Assembly (NCBI RefSeq): GCF_028369295.1
Contig: NZ_JAQMYP010000024.1
Span: 62,001 to 126,000 of the forward strand
Source: Streptomyces sp. HD
GTDB lineage: Bacteria > Actinomycetota > Actinomycetes > Streptomycetales > Streptomycetaceae
DNA length: 64,000 nt
Direction of reading: 5' to 3'
A program made the translations under genes and the position numbers. Below, in pieces: positions 1 to 7,472 of this stretch (the stretch's first letter is position 1; the number at the start of each line of letters is the position of its first letter). Below the pieces are notes generated by a model, which saw only the letters and a list, made by a program, of their open reading frames with translations, was not told the origin of the DNA and did not search any database.

Positions 1-735
1 GCCCTGGGGGTCGCTCAGCGCGGCGAACCGGCCGAACGGGGTGCTCATCGGACCGAAGCGGAGCACGGCGCCGATCTTGGTGGCCTTGGCGACGGCGTCG
101 TCGCAGTCGGGGACACTGAAGTACACGTTGATGTACGGCGGTACCTCGGGCGGGAAGTCGTCGGTCATCTTCATCCGGCCCAGGACGGTGGTGTCCTTGC
201 CGAGGGAGTAGAGGCGGAAGTCGATCGCGTCGTCCTCCATCTGCTGCTGCCGGTATCCGAAGACGGCGGCGAAGAAGGTGTCGGACTTCTCCGGCTCGCG
301 GGTGAAGACCTCCGCCCAGCAGAAGGCGCCCGACTCGGTCGGCTCCGTTTCGAACCCCTCGTGGGTGCCGGCCTGCCACAGGCCGAAGACGACGCCGCCC
401 GGGTCGCGGGCCAGGCACATGCTGCCGAAGTCGCCGACCGCCATCGGCTCCATCAGGATCTCGCCGCCGTTCTCACGAATCCTGCCGGCGGTCGCGGCGA
501 CGTCCGCGGAGGCGAAGTAGAGGCACCACTGCGACATGCCCTCCTGGCCCGGCATGGGAGGGACCACCGCGGCGGCGGCCTTGCCGTTCGCGTAGGCCTG
601 GGTGTAGTTGCCGAACTCCGACGACGCCTCGCCGAAGGTCCAGCCGACCACGTCGCCGTAGAAGCTCTTGGCCGCCTCGACGTCACTGAACATCGCATCG
701 GCCCAACAGGGGGTTCCTTCAGGTTGCACGGCCAT
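1..735 (-). CDS. VOC (glyoxalase-like) two-domain protein, 3' end cut off
   Basis: The frame runs from an ATG at 733-735 to the left edge without a stop, giving 245 residues, so the C-terminus lies outside the window. It opens with MAVQPEGTPCWADAMFSDVE and shows two VOC-type halves: the first around FYGDVVGWTFGEA, the second around FFAAVFGYRQQQ and YINVYFSVPDCDDAVA. Tandem VOC proteins of about 260 residues similar to the mycobacterial CFP30B antigen are common in actinomycetes, so probably only 10-20 residues are missing. VOC proteins use a paired beta-alpha-beta-beta-beta fold, often with a metal site, for lyase, dioxygenase or resistance functions. Nothing here fixes the substrate. The family is clear; the role is unknown. 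Confidence 0.8.
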   Translation of the reverse strand, partial: MAVQPEGTPCWADAMFSDVEAAKSFYGDVVGWTFGEASSEFGNYTQAYANGKAAAAVVPPMPGQEGMSQWCLYFASADVAATAGRIRENGGEILMEPMAVGDFGSMCLARDPGGVVFGLWQAGTHEGFETEPTESGAFCWAEVFTREPEKSDTFFAAVFGYRQQQMEDDAIDFRLYSLGKDTTVLGRMKMTDDFPPEVPPYINVYFSVPDCDDAVAKATKIGAVLRFGPMSTPFGRFAALSDPQG

Positions 736-869
736 GGCTGCGGCCCTCTCCGGGATCGGTGAGCTGTCCGGATTCTCACGCTAGTCACCGGGCGGTCGGG
801 TCGCGCGCCGAACGCCCGGTTCCGTCCCAGACTGGATGGGAGACGGCCGCTCGAAGGACGGGGCTCGGA

Positions 870-1892
870 ATGGCGGACGGGACGATGCGCGCGTGGTCGG
901 TGGTCGAGCCGGGGCCGGTGGATGCCGGGTCACTGCGGCTGGTCGGCAAGCCGGTTCCGGTGCCGGGGGACGACGAACTGCTGGTGCGGGTGCGGGCGTG
1001 CGGGGTGTGCCGTACGGATCTGCATGTCGTCGAGGGAGATCTGCCGGTGCGCCGGCCGGGTGTGACGCCGGGGCACGAGATCGTCGGCGTGGTGGCCGGG
1101 TTCGGGGCGGCGGTGCGTGGCTTCGAGGCCGGGGAGCGGGTGGGGGTGGCCTGGCTGCGGCGCACCGACGGCAGCTGCGGCTACTGTGCGCGCGGGTCCG
1201 AGAACCTGTGCCCGGCCTCGCGGTACACGGGCTGGGACGCCGACGGCGGTTACGCGCAGTACACGACCGTACCGGCGGCGTACGCCTACCGGTTGCCCGG
1301 CGACGTCGACGACGTGACGCTCGCCCCGCTGCTGTGCGCCGGGATCATCGGCTACCGCGCGCTGCGCCGGGCGGCGCTCCCCGCGGGCGGCCGGCTCGGG
1401 CTGTACGGCTTCGGGGGCAGCGCCCATCTGTGCGCGCAGGTGGCGCTGGCCGAGGGCGCCACCGTGCATGTGCTGACGCGGGGCGCGGCCGCGCGGAAGC
1501 TGGCGCTCGATCTGGGCGCCGCCTCGGCGCGCGACGCGTACGAGATACCGCCGGAACCGCTGGACAGCGCGATCCTCTTCGCGCCCGTCGGCGACCTGGT
1601 CCCGGTGGCGCTGCGGGCGCTCGACCGGGGCGGCACGCTGGCGGTCGCCGGCATCCATCTCAGCGACGTGCCGGCGCTGCGCTACGAGAGCGACCTCTTC
1701 TACGAGAAGCAGTTGCGCAGCGTCACCTCCAACACGCGCGAGGACGGCCGTCAGTTCCTGGCGCTCGCCGCCGAGCACGGCGTCCACGCCACGACGCACA
1801 CCTATCCGCTGTCGCGGGCCGACGAGGCACTGCGGGATCTCAAGGCGGGCCGGTTCGACGGGGCGGCGGTGCTGGTGAACGACCTGTCCTAG
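870..1892 (+). CDS. Zinc-dependent alcohol dehydrogenase family protein
   Basis: A 340-residue medium-chain dehydrogenase/reductase, the usual length. The N-terminal GroES-like domain has CGVCRTDLH and GHEIVG (catalytic zinc Cys and His-Glu), followed by a structural-zinc-type loop CGYCARGSENLC. The Rossmann domain carries YGFGGSAHLC in place of the usual GxGxxG. It should oxidise an alcohol or reduce an aldehyde with NAD(P). The ATG at 870 is chosen because AAGGACGGGG lies just upstream; an ATG at 885 is possible, and an extension back to 759 has no support. The stop codon TAG at 1890-1892 shares its last base with the inverted repeat of the adjoining element. No operon partner is evident and the substrate is unknown. 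Confidence 0.88.
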   Translation: MADGTMRAWSVVEPGPVDAGSLRLVGKPVPVPGDDELLVRVRACGVCRTDLHVVEGDLPVRRPGVTPGHEIVGVVAGFGAAVRGFEAGERVGVAWLRRTDGSCGYCARGSENLCPASRYTGWDADGGYAQYTTVPAAYAYRLPGDVDDVTLAPLLCAGIIGYRALRRAALPAGGRLGLYGFGGSAHLCAQVALAEGATVHVLTRGAAARKLALDLGAASARDAYEIPPEPLDSAILFAPVGDLVPVALRALDRGGTLAVAGIHLSDVPALRYESDLFYEKQLRSVTSNTREDGRQFLALAAEHGVHATTHTYPLSRADEALRDLKAGRFDGAAVLVNDLS

Positions 1893-2129
1893 TGCCTGTC
1901 CGGCGGATCAGGCCGGCTGCAGAAGGCGGCATCTCATTGACGCAGGTGAGCGGGGTCTGGTGCGTGCAGCTGCAAGGCGGAGGCGAGCGGCGACGCGATG
2001 GGGGTCCCCCCGCGCGAGGTGTTTCGAGCGTCGGGGAGTCGGCAACCGGCGACAACGCGACTGAGGGTCCCCCCTCTGGGGAGGGCGTGCCGGCCCCCGC
2101 GACGCCGGCATGATCCGCCGGACAGGCAC
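1892..2129. mobile_element. MITE-like element with 26-bp terminal inverted repeats
   Basis: The left end (1892-1917, starting GTGCCTGTCCGGCGGATCA) and the right end (2104-2129, ending TGATCCGCCGGACAGGCAC) are inverted copies matching at 25 of 26 positions. The 238-bp element has no credible transposase frame. Its interior holds G/C-rich palindromic bits such as GGGGGTCCCCCC near 2000-2011. This fits a non-autonomous element moved in trans by an IS transposase. I see no clear target-site duplication. It sits exactly between the alcohol dehydrogenase stop and the leader of eshA. Similar ends appear familiar from other Streptomyces intergenic regions, but I could not check this. Confidence 0.7.
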
Positions 2130-2324
2130 CCCAGCGTCGCGATTCAGGCGTGCGGGAGCACGGGAGGGGAGCGGGGGCACTCACGGTTCGATCACTGCCC
2201 CACGCGGCAGGTTTGCACCTCCAGGGTCCTGAAGCCGCCCCGTTCACGCCCTGATCATGCTGTCACGGCGGCTGTTTGGCTAGGACGCGCGCACGGCCAG
2301 CCAGCTCACCTCCCGGGAGGGAAT

Positions 2325-3767
2325 GTGTCCACTCCGGACAGCGCCACCGGTCCCGCCATCGACGAACCCGAGCCCGATCCCCAGTCCGACGGTCAGCTCA
2401 CCAGTCTCAGCACACAGGCGGCACGGCAGCTCGCCACGACCACCAAGTCCGAACCCCAGATGCAGGCCATCAGCTCGCGCTGGCTGCTGCGGATGCTGCC
2501 CTGGGTGGACGTGAAGGGCGGCACCTACCGGGTCAACCGCCGACTGCAACTCCGTGTCGGCCGGGGCCGGGTGCAGTTCGACCAGAACGGCGCCGACGAC
2601 ATCAAGGTCATCCCCGAGACGCTCACCGAGCTGCCGGTATTGCGCGGCTACGCCGACCTCGACGTGCTAAGGGAGGTCGCCACCCGGTTCCGGGTCCGTG
2701 AGGTCCGCGCCGGTCAGGTGCTGGTCGAGGCCGGGCAGCCGGTCACGGAGGCCTACCTCGTGGTGCACGGCCGGTTCACCCGCTTCACCGAAGGCAAGTA
2801 CGGCGAGGAGGAGATCCTCGGCGTCGTCACCGACGGCGACCAGCTCGGCGACGAGGCCATCGGCCGGGACGACCCGCTGTGGCTGAGCTCGGTGCGGGCG
2901 GAGACCGCCGGCGTGCTGCTCGTCCTGCCCTGGACGGTGGTCGAGGAGTTCACCGACCGGGTGCCGTCCCTCGCGGCGCACCTGCAGGCCTACGCCGCAC
3001 AGCAGAGCCTGCCCATGAACCGCAAGGGCGAGGCGGATGTTCCGGTGCAGGCGGGCCATGTCGGCGAGCCCACGATCGGTGGCGGCTACGTCGACTACGA
3101 CCTCGCGCCGCGCGAGTACGAGCTGTCCCTCACCCAGACCGTGCTGCGCGTCCACACCCGGGTCGCCGACCTCTACAACAACCCGATGAACCAGACCGAG
3201 CAGCAACTGCGGCTGACCATCGAGGAGATCCGCGAGCGCCAGGAGTGGGAGCTGGTCAACAACCGGGAGTTCGGGCTGCTGCACAACGTCGACTACGGGC
3301 AGCGCGTCAGCACCTTCTCCGGGCCGCCGACCCCGGACGACATGGACGAACTGCTGTCGATGCGCCGTAAGACCAAGCTGTTCATCGCCCATCCGAAGGC
3401 GATCGCGGCGTTCTTCCGGCAGTGCAACCGGCGTGGTCTGGTGCCGGGCACGGCGAGCGTCGAGGGGCACGAGATCCCGGCCTGGCGCGGGGTGCCGATC
3501 TTTCCCTGCAACAAGATCCCGATCAGCCCGCAGCACACCAGCAGCATCATCGCGCTGCGCACCGGAGAGGGCGACCAGGGCGCCATCGGGCTGTACCAGA
3601 CCGGGATCCCGGAGGAGTACCAGCCCGGTCTGAACGTGCGGTTCATGGGCATCGACGCCAACTCGATCATCCGCTACCTCGTCACCGCCTACTACTCCAT
3701 GGCGATCCTCGTGCCCGACGCGGTCGGGATCCTGGAGAACGCCCAGATCGGCCGGACGGCCGAGTGA
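2325..3767 (+). CDS. eshA: Family 2B encapsulin shell protein with cyclic-nucleotide-binding domain (EshA)
   Basis: A 480-residue protein starting at GTG 2325 behind GGGAGG; upstream in-frame sequence lies partly in the mobile element and is rejected. After a polar N-terminal arm comes SSRWLLRMLPWVDVKGGTYR, then a cyclic-nucleotide-binding-like domain at about residues 108-210 (LVEAGQPVTEAYLVVHGRF, DGDQLGDEAI). The C-terminal half is an HK97-type capsid fold region with YDLAPREYELSLTQTVLRVH and a metal-contact-like RRKTKLFIAHPKAIAAFFRQ. This is the layout of EshA, the family 2B encapsulin, which self-assembles into a protein nanocompartment. The 2-MIB synthase gene starts 16 nt after its stop, and such shells are reported to enclose 2-methylisoborneol synthase. 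Regulation is not evident from the sequence. Confidence 0.92.
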   Translation: MSTPDSATGPAIDEPEPDPQSDGQLTSLSTQAARQLATTTKSEPQMQAISSRWLLRMLPWVDVKGGTYRVNRRLQLRVGRGRVQFDQNGADDIKVIPETLTELPVLRGYADLDVLREVATRFRVREVRAGQVLVEAGQPVTEAYLVVHGRFTRFTEGKYGEEEILGVVTDGDQLGDEAIGRDDPLWLSSVRAETAGVLLVLPWTVVEEFTDRVPSLAAHLQAYAAQQSLPMNRKGEADVPVQAGHVGEPTIGGGYVDYDLAPREYELSLTQTVLRVHTRVADLYNNPMNQTEQQLRLTIEEIRERQEWELVNNREFGLLHNVDYGQRVSTFSGPPTPDDMDELLSMRRKTKLFIAHPKAIAAFFRQCNRRGLVPGTASVEGHEIPAWRGVPIFPCNKIPISPQHTSSIIALRTGEGDQGAIGLYQTGIPEEYQPGLNVRFMGIDANSIIRYLVTAYYSMAILVPDAVGILENAQIGRTAE

Positions 3768-3783
3768 CCGCGTGGAGCAAGCC

Positions 3784-4830
3784 ATGAGCACGTCGCCCCC
3801 CTTCTCGCTGCCGGGCCCGCCCAATCTGGCGAGCGCGGTGCGCACCCGGCGCGGCGGGGCCATCCCCGGACTGCGGTACCGGGAGGTCGCCCCCGCCGAC
3901 CCGGAGAAGGCCGCGGAGGTCGACCGCAGGCTGGAGGACTGGGCGCGGCGCCTCGACCTGTTCCCCGAGGCGTGGAACGGGGACTTCGCGGGGTTCCAGT
4001 TCGGGCGGGCCGTGGTGCTCCAGCATCCGCAGGCCGTCGATCTGGACCGGCTGACGGTCGCCGGAGAGTTCCTGCTCGCCGAGAACGTCGTCGACTCCTG
4101 CTACTGCGAGGAGGACGAGGGCCGGGGCGGGGCGCGCCGCGGTCTCGGGGGCCGGCTGATCATGGCACAGGCCGCGATCGACCCCTTCCACGGCATTCCG
4201 GAACTGGAGGAGGAGTGGCGCGAGGGGGTGCGGGCCGACGGTCCGCTGCGCTCGTACCACTTCGCCATGCAGGACTACGCCGCCGTCGCCACGCCCAGCC
4301 AGGCCGACCGCTTCGTGCACGACATCGCCAGGCTGCACCTGGGCTACCTCGCCGAGGCCGCCTGGGCGGAGACCCGGTATGTGCCCCGGGTCTGGGAGTA
4401 CCTGGTGATGCGGCAGTTCAACAACTTCCGTCCCTGTCTGTCGATCGTGGACGCCGTGGACGGCTACGAGCTGCCCGAGCCGGTCTACGCACGGCCCGAG
4501 ATCCAGCGGATCACGGCGCTGGCCTGCAATGCGACCACGATCGTCAACGACCTGTACTCCTTCACCAAGGAGCTGGCGAGCGACCCGACCCACCTCAATC
4601 TGCCGCAGGTCGTCGCCGCGAACGAGCGGTGCGGGCTGAAGGCCGCCTATCTGAAGGCCGTCGAGATCCACAACCGGATCATGGAGGCCTTCGAGGAGGA
4701 GTCCGCGCTGCTCGCCGCCACCTCACCTCTCGTGGAGCGCTATGCGCAGGGGCTGTCCGACTGGGTGGCCGGCAACCACGAGTGGCACGCCACCAACACC
4801 CACCGCTACCACCTGCCCAACTACTGGTAA
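3784..4830 (+). CDS. 2-methylisoborneol synthase-type C11 terpene cyclase (encapsulin cargo)
   Basis: A 348-residue class I terpene synthase starting at ATG 3784, with GGAG six bases upstream. It should cyclise 2-methylgeranyl diphosphate. Signature 2-MIB synthase segments are present: ATPSQADRFVHDIARLHLGY, VWEYLVMRQFNNFRPC and a C-terminal HRYHLPNYW. The metal-binding NSE triad is intact (N255, S259, E263 in NDLYSFTKE). The aspartate-rich motif reads D104-S-C-Y-C-E-E-D, with Ser where DDCYCE is expected. The disordered N-terminal leader is only about 35 residues, whereas the S. coelicolor enzyme is about 440 residues with a leader near 100. That leader is the reported encapsulin-loading region. 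The product could be 2-methylisoborneol or a related C11 compound such as 2-methylenebornane. Confidence 0.88.
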   Translation: MSTSPPFSLPGPPNLASAVRTRRGGAIPGLRYREVAPADPEKAAEVDRRLEDWARRLDLFPEAWNGDFAGFQFGRAVVLQHPQAVDLDRLTVAGEFLLAENVVDSCYCEEDEGRGGARRGLGGRLIMAQAAIDPFHGIPELEEEWREGVRADGPLRSYHFAMQDYAAVATPSQADRFVHDIARLHLGYLAEAAWAETRYVPRVWEYLVMRQFNNFRPCLSIVDAVDGYELPEPVYARPEIQRITALACNATTIVNDLYSFTKELASDPTHLNLPQVVAANERCGLKAAYLKAVEIHNRIMEAFEEESALLAATSPLVERYAQGLSDWVAGNHEWHATNTHRYHLPNYW

Positions 4831-4904
4831 TCCGCGACCGCCAACTACGGGTAATGCGCGCACGAATGACAGAACGTCACACGCACCAGCACGAGGAGTC
4901 ACCG

Positions 4905-5783
4905 TTGACCATCGCCCCCGAAGCCGGCACCACCAACGCCAAGGTGCCGTCCCAGTCCACGTACCAGACCCGCGTCGCGGACTACTGGAACGCCGAGGAG
5001 AACCCGGTCAACCTCGAACTCGGAAAGCTCGACGACCTGTACCACCACCACTACGGCATCGGCGACGCCGACCGCTCCATGCTCGATGAACCCGACCCCG
5101 TCCGGCGCCGGGAACTCATCACCGCCGAACTGCACCGGCTGGAGCACGCCCAGGCCGAACTGCTCGCCTCCCGTCTCGGCCCGCTGACGCCCGCCGACCG
5201 GGTCTTCGACGCCGGCTGCGGGCGCGGCGGCGGCAGCGTCGTGGCCCATCTGCGCCACGGCTGCGAGGCCGACGGGGTCACCATCTCCGAGAAGCAGGCC
5301 GAGTTCGCCAACGCGCAGGCCCGCAAACGGGGCATCGACGACCGGGTGCGCTACCACCACCGGAACATGCTGGACACCGGGCTGCCGACGGGAGCGTTCG
5401 CGGCCTCCTGGAACAACGAGTCCACCATGTACGTCGAGCTCGACCTGCTGTTCGCCGAGCACGCCCGGCTGCTGCGCCGCGGCGGCCGCTACGTGGTCAT
5501 CACCGGCTGCTACAACGACACCTACGGGCAGGCCTCCCGTGAGGTGTCCCTCATCAACGCCCACTACATCTGCGACATCCACCCGCGCTCGGCGTACTTC
5601 CGCGCCATGGCCCGCAACCGGCTCGTCCCGGTGCATGTGCAGGACCTCACGGAGACGACCATCCCCTACTGGGAGTTGCGCCGTGAGGCCGACCACCTGG
5701 TGACCGGGATCGAGGACACGTTCCTCAACGCGTACCGCAACGGCAGCTTCCAGTATCTGCTGATCGCGGCGGACCGCGTCTGA
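4905..5783 (+). CDS. Geranyl diphosphate 2-C-methyltransferase
   Basis: A SAM-dependent methyltransferase of 292 residues that should methylate C2 of geranyl diphosphate to make the C11 substrate of the preceding cyclase. It has the SAM-binding glycine motif VFDAGCGRGGGS, then DGVTISEKQAEFANAQARKR, and an aromatic acidic middle (WNNESTMYVELD) typical of this enzyme and of related cyclopropane-synthase-like methyltransferases. TTG 4905 is preferred because GAGGAG lies six bases upstream. ATG 4866 (305 residues) and ATG 4854 are alternatives with weaker sites. It is the third gene of the operon, 74 bp after the cyclase stop, and is followed by a strong hairpin. The pathway assignment rests on the gene trio as much as on motifs. 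Confidence 0.9.
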   Translation: MTIAPEAGTTNAKVPSQSTYQTRVADYWNAEENPVNLELGKLDDLYHHHYGIGDADRSMLDEPDPVRRRELITAELHRLEHAQAELLASRLGPLTPADRVFDAGCGRGGGSVVAHLRHGCEADGVTISEKQAEFANAQARKRGIDDRVRYHHRNMLDTGLPTGAFAASWNNESTMYVELDLLFAEHARLLRRGGRYVVITGCYNDTYGQASREVSLINAHYICDIHPRSAYFRAMARNRLVPVHVQDLTETTIPYWELRREADHLVTGIEDTFLNAYRNGSFQYLLIAADRV

Positions 5784-5797
5784 GCGACGACCGGGCC

Positions 5798-5832
5798 CGC
5801 GTCGGCCACGGGGGTTCCCCGTGGCCGACGCG
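5798..5832 (+). terminator. 16-bp hairpin terminator closing the 2-MIB operon
   Basis: The arms 5798-5813 (CGCGTCGGCCACGGGG) and 5817-5832 (CCCCGTGGCCGACGCG) pair perfectly with a 3-nt loop, 14 nt after the methyltransferase stop. There is no long U tract, which is normal for high-GC actinomycetes. Confidence 0.8.
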
Positions 5833-5903
5833 TGTCTTCCCCCTTGGGCCCGGCTGTGCTTGCCTGGGGAGCCGTTTTCGGTGTCCGGGGCGGGAGTTGC
5901 CGT

Positions 5904-6815
5904 ATGCGCAAGCCGTGGCTCGTCGGGGTACTGCTGGCCGCCGTGCTGCTCGGTGCCTGCGGGGATCCGGCGTCCGGGCCCGAGACCGCCGCGCCCCCGG
6001 AGGTGCCGCGGGCGTCGGCCACCACACAGCAGCGGGCGCCGGCCTCCCCGAGCACGGCGGCCACGCCCTCCGCCGGCGCCCCGGCGAAGGCGCCCAGCGT
6101 GCTGTATCTGGGCGACTCGCTCGCGATGGAGGCGCAGCAGGTGCTCGGGCAGGAGCTGCGCCGGGGTCTACGGGCGACGTACACGAGCGCGCCGTACTCG
6201 GGAACCACGCTGTGCGACTACCTGGAGGGCACGGGCGAGCGGTCGCTGGTCCCGGTCGCGGACAAGGCGGCCGCCCTGGTGCGCAGGCTGCGGCCCGACT
6301 TCGTGGTGCTGCAGTTCTGGGGCAACGCGTGGGGCTACACGCCGTGCATGGACGGCATCACCCATGACGCCTCGCCGGAGAAGTACTTCAGGCGGTACCA
6401 GGCCGACATGAAGCGGCTCGCCGACCAGATCTCGGCGGCCGGTCAGGCCCGGATCGTGTGGGTGCTGCAGGGCCCGGACCCGATCACTCCCGACCGGGTC
6501 CGGCGGGTCAACGCCCTGTACGAGCTGCGGGCCGGGGCCTCGGGCGACCTGCTCGCCGACGCGGGGAGGACGGTGAGCGCGACCGGGGCCCGTTACTCCT
6601 GGGTCCAGCACCTGCCGTGCACGGCGTACGAGCGCGCACACCCCGGGTACTGCACCCAGCCGGGCCGCGACCGCACCGCGCTGCACCGTGACGACGACTA
6701 TCTGCACTTCTGTCTGGCGCCCACGACGTCGACGCCGAAGCCGTGCCCGGTCCGCTCCCCCGGGATCCGGCGGATCGCCCTGGAGATCACCCGGGTGATC
6801 CGCGAGAACGCGTAG
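5904..6815 (+). CDS. SGNH/GDSL-type secreted lipoprotein hydrolase
   Basis: 303 residues from ATG 5904, preceded by CGGGAG. The N-terminus is a lipoprotein signal (MRKPWLVGVLLAAVLLGAC) with lipobox LGAC, followed by a Pro/Ala/Thr-rich linker to about residue 65. The body has the SGNH block I motif YLGDSLAMEAQ with the nucleophile Ser, a block III-like QFWGNAWGY, and a late DDDYLHF providing the Asp-x-x-His pair. It should be anchored outside the cytoplasmic membrane and act as an esterase, deacetylase or transferase on a cell-surface or environmental substrate. It is monocistronic, separated from the 2-MIB operon by a terminator, and converges on the next gene. Confidence 0.82.
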   Translation: MRKPWLVGVLLAAVLLGACGDPASGPETAAPPEVPRASATTQQRAPASPSTAATPSAGAPAKAPSVLYLGDSLAMEAQQVLGQELRRGLRATYTSAPYSGTTLCDYLEGTGERSLVPVADKAAALVRRLRPDFVVLQFWGNAWGYTPCMDGITHDASPEKYFRRYQADMKRLADQISAAGQARIVWVLQGPDPITPDRVRRVNALYELRAGASGDLLADAGRTVSATGARYSWVQHLPCTAYERAHPGYCTQPGRDRTALHRDDDYLHFCLAPTTSTPKPCPVRSPGIRRIALEITRVIRENA

Positions 6816-6854
6816 GGCGGGGAGGCCGAGCGTGGGCAGGCCCGGGGGTGGGGT

Positions 6855-7337
6855 TCACTCCCCCGCGTACGCCTTCTCCAGGGCGGCGATGTCGAACTTG
6901 CGCATCGCCATGAACGCCTTGGTCGCACGGGCCGCCTTCGCCGGGTCCGGGTCGGTGATCATCGCGTCGAGCCGGTCCGGGACGACCTGCCAGGACACGC
7001 CGTACCGGTCCTTGAGCCAGCCGCAGGGGCCGGGCTCGCCGCCGTTCTCGGTGAGCTTGGCCCAGTAGTAGTCGATCTCCTCCTGGTTCTCGCAGAAGAT
7101 CATGAAGGAGGTCGCCTCGGTGAACTTGAACTCGGGGCCGCCGTTCAGCCCGAGGAACTTGTGTCCGTTGGCCGTGAACTCGACGGTCATCACGCTTCCC
7201 GCGGGCTGCATCGCTCCCTCGGGGTAGCGGGCGACCTTGCCTACGCTGGAGTTCTTGAAGACGGAGACATAGAAATGGGCGGCCTCCTCCGCCTGGCCGT
7301 CGAACCAGAGACACGTGGTGAAACCGTCGCTTGCCAT
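6855..7337 (-). CDS. VOC family protein, PhnB/3-demethylubiquinone methyltransferase-like
   Basis: 160 residues, typical for the PhnB-like branch of the VOC superfamily. It begins MASDGFTTCLWFDGQAEEAA and has FYVSVFKNSSVG near the start, VEFTANGHKFLGLNGG in the middle and PCGWLKDRYGVSWQVVPDRL towards the end. An excellent AGGAGGT site precedes ATG 7337. Members of this branch are small dimeric proteins of mostly unknown substrate, despite the old methyltransferase label. It is transcribed divergently from the epoxide hydrolase across a 135-bp region, so the two may share control. No specific function can be assigned. Confidence 0.85.
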   Translation of the reverse strand: MASDGFTTCLWFDGQAEEAAHFYVSVFKNSSVGKVARYPEGAMQPAGSVMTVEFTANGHKFLGLNGGPEFKFTEATSFMIFCENQEEIDYYWAKLTENGGEPGPCGWLKDRYGVSWQVVPDRLDAMITDPDPAKAARATKAFMAMRKFDIAALEKAYAGE

Positions 7338-7472
7338 GACTACCTCCTGGGGCGTGGAACCGGGGCGTGGAACCGGTCATCTGTGTCGACCGATCCTCCC
7401 CGCGAAACTCATCGGTCGTGACGCCGATTAATCCAGGTGGCCGCTACACCTTTCGGATCTACCATCGCGGGC

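Noticed and set aside
1998..2324. N-terminal extension of EshA by 109 residues
   Set aside because: It translates part of the inverted-repeat element and Arg/Pro-rich noise, while GTG 2325 has a strong ribosome binding site.
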